From Hirsutella rhossiliensis (Eukaryota; Ascomycota; Sordariomycetes; Hypocreales; Ophiocordycipitaceae), in the NCBI RefSeq assembly GCF_020360975.1, contig NW_025408669.1, positions 6,758,001 through 6,822,000 of the forward strand: a DNA stretch of 64,000 nt, in the 5' to 3' direction. Positions 44,129-55,982 of this stretch are shown here, one piece after another. Both the position numbers and the translations under genes were made by a program. Under the pieces are notes generated by a model. The model was not told the DNA's origin. It was given only the letters and a program-made list of their open reading frames with translations, and searched no databases. How positions within the stretch are numbered: the stretch's first letter is position 1; each line of letters starts with the position of its first letter.

Positions 44129-44580
44129 ATGAGCAGCTTTGATGACACTGAAGATACATGGGAAGAACATGACAATAGCACCAACGATCACCCGGAACAA
44201 TGGCAAGCAAGCCAAATGCTCTGTCAACAGGCATTCAATCATTTGATCACAGGAGAAGACGTCTATCAGACGGATCAAACCGTTGTTCCAGCCTCGCAAT
44301 TTATTATTGAAGATCGCTATTCAAGGGATAGATTCCAAGGTATCATGATCGACACAGGTGCAGCAACATTTTCCACAGCAGGATACTCTCAGTACATCGC
44401 CCTACAACGAGAAGACCCTTCTGTAGCTCTCGACAGCTCCACATCCGGCCAGGCCTCCATCAAATTCGGCAACAGCGACGCCATCCACTCCTCGGCACAG
44501 TCGCCCTTAACACACCCCTCGGAAGGATCACGTTCCACGTCCTTCAAACCCCAACTCCCTTTTTGCTCTGCCTTGCTGAT
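44129..44580 (+). pseudogene. Copia-3 protease
   Basis: The frame from 44129 begins with an acidic stretch, then FQGIMIDTGAATFSTAGYSQYI, with DTG at 44351-44359, and SIKFGNSDA near 44460-44485. The Copia-4 relic matches it block by block. Confidence 0.85.
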
Positions 44581-45760
44581 ATGGACCGGCTTGGTATCTA
44601 TTTCAACAACATCACAGATACCATCAATTGTACTAATCATTGTACTAATCGCCCTACAAGCATTCCAGTCGTACGCAAATGGGGACATCCTGGTTCTTCC
44701 TTACGAAAGATGAAGAGTCCATCTCGTTTCTTACGGAAACAGAGATTCGTACACTTCACCGACGCTTTGGACACCCAGCAGTCCCTAGGCTCCATCACCT
44801 CTTGAAGCAAGCCGGGCACAGTGACGTCTCGATAGACACATTAGAGACTATCTCTAAGTTCTGTCACCACTGTCAAATGCACTCACAAGCCCCACGCCGC
44901 TTCAAGTTCACCCTTAACGATGATCAAGAGTTCAACTACGAAATCATCGTTGATGTGATGCACCTAGGAACACCACAACGCCCTGTTCTACACGTTGTGG
45001 ACTCAGCTACTGCTTTCAAGGAGCCAGATTTTTACCGTCAATGTCAGCTAAAGATACATGGGAGACCCTCCGGACCCTCTGGATCGACACGTATCTTGGA
45101 CCTCCTGATACCCTCCGTCATGATGCAGGAACTAACTTTGCTTCTCTCGAATTCCGGAACGAAGCAAAGATTATGGGAATCAAATGCTCTCAAGTACCTG
45201 TTGAGACGCATTGGTCCATTGGAAAGATTGAACGCTATCACGCACCCTCCGACGCGCCTTTAACATCCTCCATGCTGAGATTGGCCACACCACTTCCGCC
45301 GAAACAGTCCTTCAAATGGCTGTTAAAGCAATCAATGATACGGCAGGACCTGACGGTCTTGTGCCTACGTTGCTTGTTTTCGGCGCATACCCTCGCGTAT
45401 CTACAGACTCGCCCCTTCCGCTTCTACCCTCAAAAGATCGGAAGCTATGCAGAAAGCGATGAAAATGCTCCGCCAACTCTCGGCAGAAAGACGAGTTAAG
45501 GATGCCCTCCATGCACGCAACGGCCCGAGCACGACAGAAGTGCTATCCTCCCGCTGCAAAGTGAAGTTCGCGTTTGGAGAGAAAGACGGTTGGCAAGGAC
45601 CCTTCAAGATTGCATCGATTGATACCCATAACATCACCATTGACACAGTCAACGGCCCCAAGTCTTTCGATCGACCCTTGTACAACCGTATCTGCGTGAT
45701 GATACCACTCTTTCCGACCCTACACACGACACAGACCCTCAGGCATTCGTTCAGATCTTA
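44581..45760 (+). pseudogene. Copia-3 integrase (frameshifted)
   Basis: The block LCLADMDRLGIYFNN leads into the frame 44679-45263 with the zinc ligands His27, His32, Cys62 and Cys65, and IIVDVM with the first Asp. A shift near 45025 leads to the frame 45041-45499 with HDAGTNF (Asp28) and IGKIERYH (Glu64), 35 residues between them. The shift at 45025 fits one missing G in GGAG(G)CC. The C-terminal part (KDGWQGPFKIASID) is at 45447-45761. Confidence 0.88.
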
Positions 45761-45832
45761 ATGAACAACCGGCTCAAGACCCCGTTAAGACCTAACGGAC
45801 CTGCCTGCCCGACCCGAACCCCCGCCCCCGCA

Positions 45833-45868
45833 AGAGGACGCCCACCAGGATCAAAGAACAAGCCAAAG
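45833..45868 (+). other. AT-hook motif in Copia-3 between integrase and RT
   Basis: The frame 45761-45967 reads PAPARGRPPGSKNKPKD, with the AT-hook core RGRP followed by basic residues. Copia-2 has a related RRRG, stop, PRK at the same place. It most likely belongs to the C terminus of integrase after proteolysis. Confidence 0.75.
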
Positions 45869-45989
45869 GATTTGATCATGATGGCCCAAGCCGTAGACCA
45901 GAGCTTCTTGACCCAAAAGGAGGAAGATGCACAGCTCTTTCCCTCAAGCTACGGTCTGATGGCATAATCACCTCTCCTGGTGACCCCTT

Positions 45990-46700
45990 CGAAGAATCCG
46001 ATAACAAAGAGATTACTGACCTCGTTGGCCGCGGTGTATTCCAATTTGAACGATACGATCAAATGAGTCATGGAAACTATAGAATCTTTCGCTCTCGAAT
46101 GGTTCGTGAAGTCAAAGGAATCAACACTAAGCCCTACGAAAAGTCTCGACTTGTTATTCAAGGACATAACGACTTTGAGAAGACCACCCTCCTGACGCAA
46201 TCTCCGACAATTCAACGCGTTAGCCAGAGACTCATCCTCGCTATTGCCCCGGACTTCTTCAAAACTACGGCATAACCCTCTCCTCCGTGATATCACTCAG
46301 GCATACCCGCAATCCCAGACCAAGCTTTCCCGGACCATTCTTACGTATTTGCCCACGGAACTACAAGGCAAATACCTTAACGGAACAATTATTCGTGTTA
46401 TTAAGCCCCTGTACGGTATCGCAGAAGCCGGAGTCCATTGGTTCCGCACATATCAGCAGCATCACCTCGAAAAGCTGGATATGTCTACCTCCACCTATGA
46501 CTCCTGCCTACTGATTTCGAATACTGGCCCTGACACGCTCGGTATTGTTGGAATGCAAACTGATGACACCCTCATCCTTGGAACGAACAACTTTTCTACC
46601 CGTGAAGAAGAAGAGCTACAAAGGCAGAATTTCGTTCCAAGCCCAAGACTGACATCACATACGGAACAACGGTTGACTTTAATGGTGCAAGACTGACGTT
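45990..46700 (+). pseudogene. Copia-3 reverse transcriptase, QTDD active box
   Basis: FRSRMVREVKGINTKPYEKSRLVIQGHND lies in the frame 46063-46275. A shift near 46265 leads to 46244-46696 with RDITQAYPQSQT (motif A), IKPLYGIAEAGVHW and GMQTDDTLILG, QTDD being at 46556-46567. Domain order and the Gln-Thr substitution match Copia-2. Confidence 0.9.
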
Positions 46701-47536
46701 GCTGAATAATAACCCCTTAAGAAAGGATCCTTTTACTTCAACAGAAGGGACAAGCAGCAAAATGACCACCATTGACCCTAAAGCAATTGATCGTCACCAG
46801 CGCTACGTTGAGGAACGAGCGCGAGCCTCATACATTGCTTCAATTGCTCAACCGGAAGCTTCTTTCGATGTTTCAGTCGCCGCCCAAGTACAGACCCCTG
46901 AGGATAAAGATTACGCAATTTTGAACAAGCGACTGCAATGGCAAATGGATCACCAACTACGTGGCCTCACGTACAAACCAATTGATCTAGCTACTGCAAA
47001 GCTGATGGTTTTCACCGATGGTTCTTTCGCAAACAACAAGGACTTATCCTCCCAACTAGGATTCGTCATTGCCCTCGTTAACGAGACAAACCACAAAGAA
47101 AAACAGTTCGAGATTAGTGGTAACATCGTACACTGGAGTTCAACAAAGTGCAAACGTGTTACCCGTAGCGTCCTAGCATCAGAGATCTACGGTATGGCCA
47201 ACGGATTCGACATAGGCATCTCCCTTGCGATGACTATGAAGATAATTACGGAACGACTCAACCTTCCTCCTATCCCTCTCATCGTCTGTACGGATTCGTA
47301 CTCTCTCTACGAATGCCTAGTCAAGCTCGGTACGACGAAGGAAAAACGATTGATGATTGATATCATGGCCCTTCGCCAGTCATACGAGAAGAGAGATAAC
47401 AGATATTCGTTGGATCAACGGCGCAGACAACCCAGCAGATGCAATGACGAAAGCATCACCAAACCGAGCCCTGGAACGCTTCATCGATACCAATAGTCTG
47501 ACAATTCGAGTCGAAGGATACGTACAACGTTCCTAA
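46701..47536 (+). pseudogene. Copia-3 RNase H
   Basis: A 265-codon frame from 46699 contains FTDGSFANNKDLSSQ, WSSTKCKRVTRSVLASEIYG and CTDSYSLYECL, giving Asp107, Glu162 and Asp199 as metal ligands. One shift near 47395 precedes the INGADNPADAMTKAS end. The original stop would be TAA at 47534-47536. It is the best preserved domain of the element. Confidence 0.9.
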
Positions 47537-47750
47537 CCGCTCCTTATACCTATGATCAAATGATTGCTCCTATCAGGAAGACCCCTTCACTTCTTCCCAG
47601 ATATCTACAGCTAAGAACAAGACGTCGGACCCACTTTTGGCAATAATGACACACCCCTCACGGCACATTCCTTCACGGCCTTAACGCTACTATCCTTTAG
47701 ACCCGTTCAAGGTGTTGCTGTGCTTCTCACAGCAAAAGAAGAGTTGCCTG

Positions 47751-47952
47751 TGTAGGAATGTATCTATCTAGTGGTGTGACCAACCATGGTTGGCACGTGA
47801 CCCGTACGGTCACGTGTGCGGCTGAGGGCAGCGTGCCCCCTTTCTCCACGCTGGCCTCTGCCTCCTTAGATAGAGAATCAAGACGAATACAACATCACAG
47901 GTTAACCCTAGTACCGTCTCATTGCAGCAGCTGCCGCAGGTGCCTACCCACA
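47751..47952 (+). repeat. Copia-3 3' LTR
   Basis: A 202-bp copy identical by eye to 41774-41975. The 214 bp between the pol stop and this LTR hold no gene. AGCAAAAGAAGAG just upstream is a possible polypurine tract. Confidence 0.97.
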
Positions 47953-47957
47953 CTAAG

Positions 47958-49250
47958 CTTCTTTTTCTTATAATTTTCGCTCTCTTTTTTCCTTTTATTA
48001 CTTTTTTCTTTTTAATACTTACTCTTTTTACTCTTTTACTTTTTACTATTACTAAACCCTTTAGACTTCTTTTTAAAGTACTTCCTTTTTCTTTTAAACC
48101 TTTATTATAGCTTTCTTTACTTAAGCTTAACTTACTTTTTATAAGCTAAAAACTTAAGTAAAGTTAAGGTTTATATAGATAAGGAGATAATCTTTTAAAG
48201 CTATATTATACTATTTACGCTATTTTTTATAAATTATAGTCTTATAAAGTCCTTTATTTTTATATCTTAATAGCTTAACTTTAGATTAAAGGCTTTTAAA
48301 AGTACTTTTTAGCTTTTAAGTATTAACTTTAATATTAATAGTAGACTTATTAACTACTTTATTAACTAGTTATTATAAGTCTTAAATAGTAAGTTACTAT
48401 AATATTAATAAGACTTTTAAATTACTATTTATATTAAAATCGCTATATTCCGTCTTTATAATTTATAATAAAATAACTTTAAGGTCTAAAAGTAAAAGGC
48501 TAGTCTATATTTACTTACTTATAATATTCTTTAAGGAAAAAGACGCCTTTAATACGTTTTAAAATAAGGTTTAGAATTTACGTTTAAATAGCTTAATAAG
48601 TCCTTATATATTTACTATTTACTAAATAAGCTAGTTTATATATACTATTAGTAAAAGACTAAATAAAGATACGTTTAAAGGCTAAAGCTAATAAGTAAAA
48701 TAGAAAGGAAATACTATAATAATAATTTAATAATAATTATATTACTTTAAAAAGTCTATATTAATATAGCTTAAGTAGCTATAAATAATAAAAGGTAATA
48801 ATTATAGCTGTTTTTTACCTTTACTTTAATAAACTAGTTAAAAACGTTAATAAGCTACTTTTTTCTAAGCTTATAGTTAGTTTAGCTTATATTTAAGGTT
48901 ATAAAGAAAGCTAGTTAATACTTTAAGTTAAATTCTATAAGCTAAAAATCCTAAACTTACCTTAGCTTACTTTAGTAAATAAGAAAGAGAAGTAGTAATA
49001 TTATATCTTAATAAATATAAGCTATAAATATAATTTAAGATTAATTACTATCTTATAATATACTAAGTAATTTACTTTACTTTTTTTAATTAAAAGAAAA
49101 TACTCTTTTAGTTTACTTAATTATATTTAAAAGAAAGCCTTTTTTATTTATAATATATATATTATAAAAGGTAATATTATATTTCTTAATTTTTAAGCGG
49201 ATCTTTTACTATTAATAACGAAAATAAAATACTATATATTATATAAGAAT
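47958..49250 (-). pseudogene. Decayed pogo/Fot1-like DDE transposase gene
   Basis: The minus reading has a block near 48695-48660 matching the pogo-family RLQPLDVSLF motif (observed LQPLNVSLF). It is preceded by an FIIYSY.SYIN block in the place of DGHGSH, with an IVFPFY.TYQ block between, and followed by KRKFQTLF, then SFSLKNI and a QTSLLL.L block (the motif GWRKTGLLPF). A Lys/Ser-rich C-terminal tail runs to 47958 and continues past Copia-3 at 41768. The N-terminal part is cut by Copia-4 at about 49250. CpA and TpG are lacking. This class moves by cut and paste at TA targets. The terminal inverted repeats were not found. Confidence 0.75.
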
Positions 49251-49306
49251 TATAGTAATCTATTATACTTATTTAGCTAGCTTAAGTATACTATTATATA
49301 TATAAA
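49251..49306 (+). repeat. Copia-4 5' LTR, first part (split by Gypsy-4)
   Basis: A RIPed sequence starting TATAGTAATC that parallels the start of the Copia-3 LTR (TGTAGGAATG). It is interrupted by Gypsy-4 and continues at 56186. The second LTR is outside the window, so the start is tentative. Confidence 0.4.
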
Positions 49307-49504
49307 TATTATAAGGTAAGTAAAAGGTTATATTATAAGTACCTTCTATTATATTATAATAATAAGCTATATAGGATCTAACTATATACTATACCTACCG
49401 CTACTAAATATACGTTTATATATATAGCTTACCTTACCTTATAACGCTATCGGCTAAGGTCTAAGCTAATACCTAAACCTATATTAAAGGTAAATACCCT
49501 TATA
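49307..49504 (-). repeat. Gypsy-4 3' LTR
   Basis: A 198-bp direct repeat starting TATTATA and ending CCTTATA. It matches 55983-56180 with scattered transitions. Confidence 0.95.
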
Positions 49505-49639
49505 TAAGGTCCCCGCCCCTCTCTTTATAGGCGGTCCCTTATAACGTTAATCTTATACCTTAGCGCGCGGCTAGAAGGTAAATAACTTACTAGCGCGCTC
49601 TTATTACTCTTTCTTTTTAACTATACTATTATTATTATT

Positions 49640-50690
49640 AGTAGTAATAATAGCCGTAAATATAACTATAAGTCTCCTAGCGCCTAGCTATACGCTACCG
49701 CCTATATATAAGCTAACTTATACCCCCGCTAGTTATTTAAATAATTTAATATATCCTCCCCCGCCTTATCTTACTTCTCTACTAAGATCGATAACTTCGT
49801 TAATCGCGCCCTCGCCTTACCCGCTACCCTACCTACTACCCTCGCCGCCCTAGTTACGCCTACCGCCGCTCCGCGCTACTAGCTACCTAGCTTCTCGGCT
49901 ATTAGCTTTACTACCCGCGCCGCCGCTACCCCCGCTACGCTCTCTACTACTAGCCGCCGCGATAATAACGATAATAACGACAATAATAATAAGCGCGGGT
50001 CCTCGCCGCCCTCCTTTATAAGCCCCTTCGCCCTTATTCTCGTAGGTATTACTAACTCCCTATATTAGTATAAGCGCGCCGTAGCCTAGAGCACTACCCG
50101 CGATTCCTCCTATATATAGTATACTTTATAGTCCCTCCCTTACGCTAACTAAGCCGGCCGCCCTTAAGGCAGCTACTTCCTATACGCCTAGGCTAGCCGC
50201 GCCTATAAGGTTACGCCGCTCGTCCTTACCTATACTACTATAGCTTAGAGCGCCGCGGAGCTAGGTAAGGACTAAAATAAGGCTAAGCGCGCCTTAACCG
50301 CTACCGCCGCCGCCTACTATAACTTATAGTTCCTTAAGCGCGCCGCCCTTATAACTAAGTATATAAGCTCCCTTTCCTATACTCTCTATAACGCTAACTC
50401 TCTCTCTCTTAAGGGCACCGTCGCCGCCGCCTTATCTGCCCCCGCTACTTTTACCGCCGCCGCCTCTACTACTACTAGTACCGCCGCTACTACCGCTGCT
50501 ATCCTTAATACCGCCGCCGTCGCCGCTTAGCTAGGTAGCTTAGAGGGCTAGATCCGCGCCCTTAAAGCTAGGGCCGCGCCTTATACTAAGGAGGAGGACG
50601 AGGAGGAGGATAAGGAGGAGGATAAGAATAACCGTTTAGTAGTTAAGACCTTACTAAAGAAAAAGGCCTACTAGGCTTAGTTTATACGCC
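49640..50690 (+). pseudogene. Antisense Ala-rich frame of Gypsy-4, function unknown
   Basis: One plus-strand phase is open except for occasional Gln/Trp-type stops over about 300 codons. It begins near FSTKIDNFVNRALALPATLP (about 49775) and passes a Ser/Asn/Asp-rich stretch near 49960-50000. It then has an L*YKRAVA block near 50070, two Ala/Thr-rich segments, and an LEGQIRALKARAAP helix near 50545-50580. The end is strongly acidic (KEEDEEEDKEEDKNN, about 50590-50632). The Gypsy-2 copy at 13620-14670 has the same order of segments. CpG/CpC-rich Ala and Pro codons are the ones RIP leaves intact. There is no recognised family. Confidence 0.55.
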
Positions 50691-50979
50691 CTTAAGCACG
50701 CTTATAAGGGCTAATATAATTTATTTATATTACCGCTAACTTAAGTATACCCCGCTTATTATTTATAGTCGCGGTATCTATAATATATACCTATAGCTTA
50801 CGCTAGTATAGTAACCGCCGCGGGCTTAGTACCTTACTACTTCCTTAAAGGTAAGGTATAGTCTCCCTTATATCTTAGGGTACTAGCTACTTTACCGCTA
50901 AGGGGGTAGCTTCTCTTACTAGGCTATCGTTTCCTTTTACTAGCCTATAAAGGGCCTTAAACTTATCTAGAGCTACCGC

Positions 50980-53960
50980 GCCTTTAAACTTAAAAGCTAG
51001 CTCCTATATTAGGTCTTAGTAGCCGCGCTACTTAATAAGGACTTTATACCTCTTACTATAGCCTATATTCTTTTAATAGGCCGCCTATAACTTTTTTATT
51101 AAGAACTCCTCCTCCCCTTTAATAAAGATAGCGGCTAGTTAGGGATCTACTATATCTTAGCTTAGTAAGGGGTCTATAACGGCGTAATAAAAGTAGTTAA
51201 CGTTAATTATACTATAGATATTAAAAGGTAGCCCTTCTAGCTTTATAGTTTATAGACTTAGTACTTTCTTTACTATATACTTAGTATATAGCTAGTTAAG
51301 CTTCTTTTTTAACCTTATTAACTTATAGTTATAAAGGTCTAGCTAGACCTTATCCTTTACTATAAACTTATTTATAGGATCCTATAACTTATTAGCTTAC
51401 TACTCTTAGTCTTAAGCGGTAAACGCTATCGAGGATTAATAGAATTCTATAACTTATTATAGCTTTTATATAAAGGCAGACGCCCTACCCTTTAAGGAGC
51501 TAGCTAGGTAGCGCTCTATACTTATATTTATAATAATAAGCTATACTAACAGCGGTTTAAACCTATATAGTACGAGGAAAGGGGATATACTAATAAATAA
51601 GTTTAACCTATTATTAAGCGCTATCTAGGCTATAAGAAGCTACTTATCTTAGTTTACTTAGTTATAAGCTATTACTTATTAAAAGTAAGCTTAGACTTCT
51701 TAGTTAAAGTATTTAGGCCCCTTATTAGTCTATAAGTAGTAGGCTATACTTAGTAACTAAGTAACTTAAAGTAACTTATAAAGGTACTATTAAAAGCGGC
51801 TAGTTTAATTAGTACCCTTATTATTAGTAATTAAAGCTAGCTATTAGTAAAAGCGAGTATAGTACTAAAGAAAGCGCTTAGCGTAGGCCTTTACTTTTAT
51901 AGATAGTATTAGGTTTAGTACTACTTCCTTACTTAGATAGTCCTTAATTACCTAGAGATTATAGTTACTACTTACTATAAAAGGGAGGTCTATAATAAAG
52001 TCTATTTATATATATATATAGAACTAGTTAAAGACCGGTAGTAACTTTAATAGCCCCTTCTTAAGCGCTTATTAAATCTTTAAGCAGCTATAGATATTAT
52101 AGTTATAAAGGAAACGGTAGACGTATAGTACTATAAGCGGCTAGTAAAAGTCCTAGCTAATCGCTACTAATATACCCTTATAGCTAGGATAGCCGATTAC
52201 GCTTAAGTTATAGATTATTTATACGATCCGCCCTCTTAACCTATCCTACTCCTTAACTTTTAAGGGGGCCGCCTTAGCTATAGCCTCTATCGTCGCCGGC
52301 GCGCCTAGGACCTATAGCCTACCCTTATAGCGAAGGTAGCTATAGGGGTCGATATAGTAGTCGCTTACTTAGACTTTTAACCTAAGGCCGCGGTTAAGTA
52401 AGCGCGCCCCTACCTTTATAGCGCGGCGTACGCTTATATATATACTATCTTATACCGCTAGCTAGTCCTATAAGCGTTAGAGCTCCTTATCTTAGAAGAT
52501 ACGCTAAGGGATATTAGGTATACCCTTAGGGGGGGCCGGGACCCTAGCCGCTCTTAAGGGGTTACCCTTTACCTTTAATAAAGTAGCGCTAAGGTAAGTT
52601 TAAAGCGCCTTATCTAGGATTATCTATATATCTCGCGTATTAAGGTCTATAAAGGTAGGCCGGTCCTACTCTCTCTATAAAAGGGCGTCTAAGACTATAG
52701 CCTCCTTACTTAGTTTATACTTAATATAAAACTAAAAGTATAAGAGATACTACGCTTAGCGCGCTTACCGCTTTAAGAGATATTATTAAGTTATAAAGTA
52801 TTTAAGGTTTATATAGTCTATAAGGATCTTAAAGCTCTTATAGCTATAAAGCTCCGCTTACTATTACTTAAGGTAGCTAATAATCGCTAATATCTCTTTA
52901 TCGTAGATTAAGTAGTTTCTTTCTACCGCGGTAAGCTTATATAAGTAAAACGCTACTAGCTTTCTCTACCCTTCTACTTCTTAAGATAGGGTTCCCTTAA
53001 GTATATAGCCGCTATAGTTTACTTCTATAGTTAATAGATTATTAAAGTCTTACTATAGTAGTACTAAGGCCTATAAAAATAAGTCCTTAAAAGCTTAGAA
53101 CGCCTCTACCTATATAGGTCCCTAAGAGAAAAGGGCCCTATCCCTTATTAGCTTATTAAGCGGTAGTACGATCTATAAGAACTCCTTAATAAAGACCTAG
53201 TAGTAGTTAGTAAAGCTAAGGAAGCTCTATACGCTTTATTATAATATTAAGGTCGCTTAGTTATAAATAGCTTAAATCTTAGCTAAGTCTACTTATATAC
53301 CTATAACTACGATAATAATAAAGCTAAGGTATTTAATACGCTTAATACTAAATTCGTATTTATTTAGGTCTAGGTATAAGCTATACTCTATTAAGCGGTT
53401 TAGTACTTTCTATACCTTTTATATATAGTCTTTATAGCTCCCGCTTAAATAGATAAGAATATTATCTATATATATAAACGCGAACTTATTAAGGAAACCC
53501 TTAAGTACCTAGTTAATATAACGTTAAAATATAGCTAGGGCACTTACTAAGCTAAAAAGGGTAACTATCTACTTAAATAAGCTATATCTTATATAGAACG
53601 CTATCTTTTACTCCTCCTTATATACTATTTATACTTTATAGAACGCTTAGATAATATTAAGCTTTATAAATTACTTTGCCTTTACTAAGTTATAGAGGGT
53701 CTCTCCTATAAGTAAAAGGGGGTACCGGTCTAAGCGTATAATTACGTTTAACGCTTAGTAGTCTATATAGAAGTAAAGTCCCCCCCCTAGCTTCTATATA
53801 AATAAGACTAGAGCCGCTACCTTAAAAGAGCTAGCCTTAATAAATCCCTTATTAAGGAGGTCTATAAGGGTCTTCTTTAATACTAGTAGTTCCTCTTATA
53901 ATATACTATATAGCGGCCTAAATAGTAAGGGAAGCTCCTTATTATTATCCTTAATATAAA
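50980..53960 (-). pseudogene. Gypsy-4 RT, RNase H, integrase and chromodomain (RIPed)
   Basis: RT at about 53960-53180 with YIDN near 53470, RNase H at about 53110-52730, and integrase at about 52600-51240. A chromodomain at about 51090-51000 reads YKVLIK*RGY*D..*EL. The order and blocks equal those of Gypsy-2, and the stops sit at conserved Trp positions. Confidence 0.85.
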
Positions 53961-54299
53961 GCGGTATTAAGTAGTTTACGCCTAGCTTATAAGGGTTTAA
54001 CTTATTAGCCTTGCTCTTTTAAAAAAGTAATAGTAGGTTATAAAACTATAGTAGGATAGCTTACTATAGCTCCTCTTTTAATATAGGGCGCTTTAGTTAT
54101 AGCGCTTTCTTAATATCTACTAGGCTAACCGCGTAGATCGACGCTATAGCTATAGCCGGCCCCTTCCGCTTATAGATTTACTATATTATACCTATAAATA
54201 CTAAGGCTAAGACTTCCTAAGCGTCTTATAAGTTAGGTAGGGCGTTTAGCTCTCCCTCTTTACTACTATACTAGACCTAGGACTATATAGGGCTAAACT

Positions 54300-55960
54300 A
54301 TAGCCTCCTTTTATATAGCACCGAATATAACTTTATATATATTAACTATATCTTCCTAAGAAATAAGGGAAACTTAAGCTAGGGGACTATATATACTATT
54401 AGTAGCCGCGGGAGGCTATTAACCTCTATAGCTACCTAGGCGACGCTTTTAATAACCGCGCCTTTTATTATAGCTAAGGCGCCCTTTATACGCTTAAAGT
54501 AAATCTTCTTTACTAATAAGTATAGCTTAAGGGCTTTTACTTTATTAATTATAGCGTAATACTAATAACCTTTATCTATAAAGGTAAAAAAGAGGTAAGT
54601 TTAGTTAATAATAACTAGTATTAAAATAGGTTCTTCTTTAATACGCCTTACTAAGTCCTCCTTAGCTAGTATTAGCTTACTAGGCTCTAGGGCCCGCCTT
54701 TATACTAGAGCTAAGCTTTTCCCTCCGCTTTATATATAGTAGAGGTTCTCCTATCTCCCTTATTATTAGATTCTAATAGGGCGCGGGTAACCTATATCTC
54801 TACTAGCCTCCTTACTAAGAGGTAAGGGCAAGACCTAACTATATATATACTTACGCTATAATATATATAGCGGCCCTCTTTACGTTATTTACTAATTTCC
54901 TTATAGGGCACTTACTTAGCTATCTTACCGGACTACGCTGCTAGTAGAGCGGCCGGGGTCTTACTATTACCTCGCCCCTTAGGGTGTATAGCCGCTATCT
55001 AGACGTTGCTATCTATATCGACCGCTAACTTAAGAGCGGGCCTAGGCATAGATAGGTTAAGTAGGGAGGAACTATCTAGCCCGTTAGTCCCGCTTAAGGC
55101 TAAGCGCTTATATAGCTTTTAGAAGTACGGCGTCTACTTATAACCCTAAGCTACCTTTATAAGGCGGGCTACGTAGCCCTCGTAGGTAAAGGGTATTATA
55201 ATAAGGATAAGTAGCTCCTAGAGCGCTAAGGAGATTAAGTTTTATAGCTAGGTAAGCTTAGCGCTATTATCCTAGGCGGTATTACCCGCTGCCTAAGTTA
55301 GGGTCTCTTTAAATTCTAGTAAGAACTCTTTAAAAGACTGCCCCTTTTATTAAGTAAGGGTCTATAGCCTATCCTATGCCTTCTCTTATTCTTATATATT
55401 GCCGAAGGTATAGACTAAGTAGTTAAAGAATACTTAGGGGTCTTTTATCCCTTTAAGACCGCCCTATTCTTAAAAGCCTACTACTTATTATATCTAGGGC
55501 TTTAGTAGCGTATAAAGGAGCGAGAACTAAGCTATCTCTTTATAGCCGTTAAGGCCTTATTTCTTATTAATATAGTATTTCGCTATTAAGTAGTTAAGGA
55601 AGAATTAAAAGGTCTCTAGCTTACTATCTTAGGTAGGCTAAGGTAGTAGCTTCTATTTATTAAGGGCCGCCTTATATTCCGACCTCTTAGTAGCGGGGGG
55701 CGTATCTATTAAAGCTAGCGTTAAGAGGGTATTAAGGATCTAGTATAAGGTTACTCGTTAGTCTAGGTCTTATAATATCTAGTAGAATAGCTTTATAAAC
55801 TAGGGTTATTTATCCTATTACTACTAAGCCTCTTCCTATAAGTATTACTAGTATAGCTCTTTTACTTATTAATATAGCTATTAATACTAAGCTTCTTCCT
55901 ATAATAGCTACTACTACTACTACTACCTTAGTTAGTACTACTAAGGTTTTAATATTAGGT
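54300..55960 (-). pseudogene. Gypsy-4 Gag and protease (RIPed)
   Basis: Gag runs from about 55960, with a decayed zinc knuckle near 54860-54806 ending in SCPYLL. The protease lies at about 54600-54330, with an FIDKGYQYYAII active-site loop. The same loop is LIDEGYQCYA in Gypsy-2 and FVDCGCLCYG in Gypsy-1. Confidence 0.75.
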
Positions 55961-55971
55961 CTAATATAAGG

Positions 55972-55980
55972 ATAGCTTAT
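55972..55980 (-). promoter_or_regulatory. Gypsy-4 self-priming site (RIPed)
   Basis: The minus strand reads ATAAGCTAT two bases inside the 5' LTR. The same nine bases lie on the plus strand of the LTR at 56038-56046, 64 bp from the LTR end, matching the spacing in Gypsy-1 and Gypsy-2. Confidence 0.6.
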
Positions 55981-55982
55981 AC

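Larger units (their letters stand above)
41774..47952 (+). mobile_element. Copia-3: young QTDD-type Copia-like element
   Basis: LTRs of 202 bp, identical by eye (TGTAGG...CCCACA), are flanked by CTAAG (41769-41773 and 47953-47957). Plus-strand order is gag, protease, integrase, AT-hook, RT, RNase H. Composition is normal with many CpA and TpG, so there is no RIP. About ten frameshifts break the polyprotein. It inserted into the 3' end of a decayed pogo-like transposase gene in an AT-rich tract. Confidence 0.96.

Noticed and set aside
47922..48110. A 62-residue hydrophobic frame that looks like a membrane peptide
   Set aside because: It starts in the Copia-3 LTR and runs into T-rich DNA that encodes a Lys-rich tail on the other strand. 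The Phe/Leu-rich reading is an artefact of composition.
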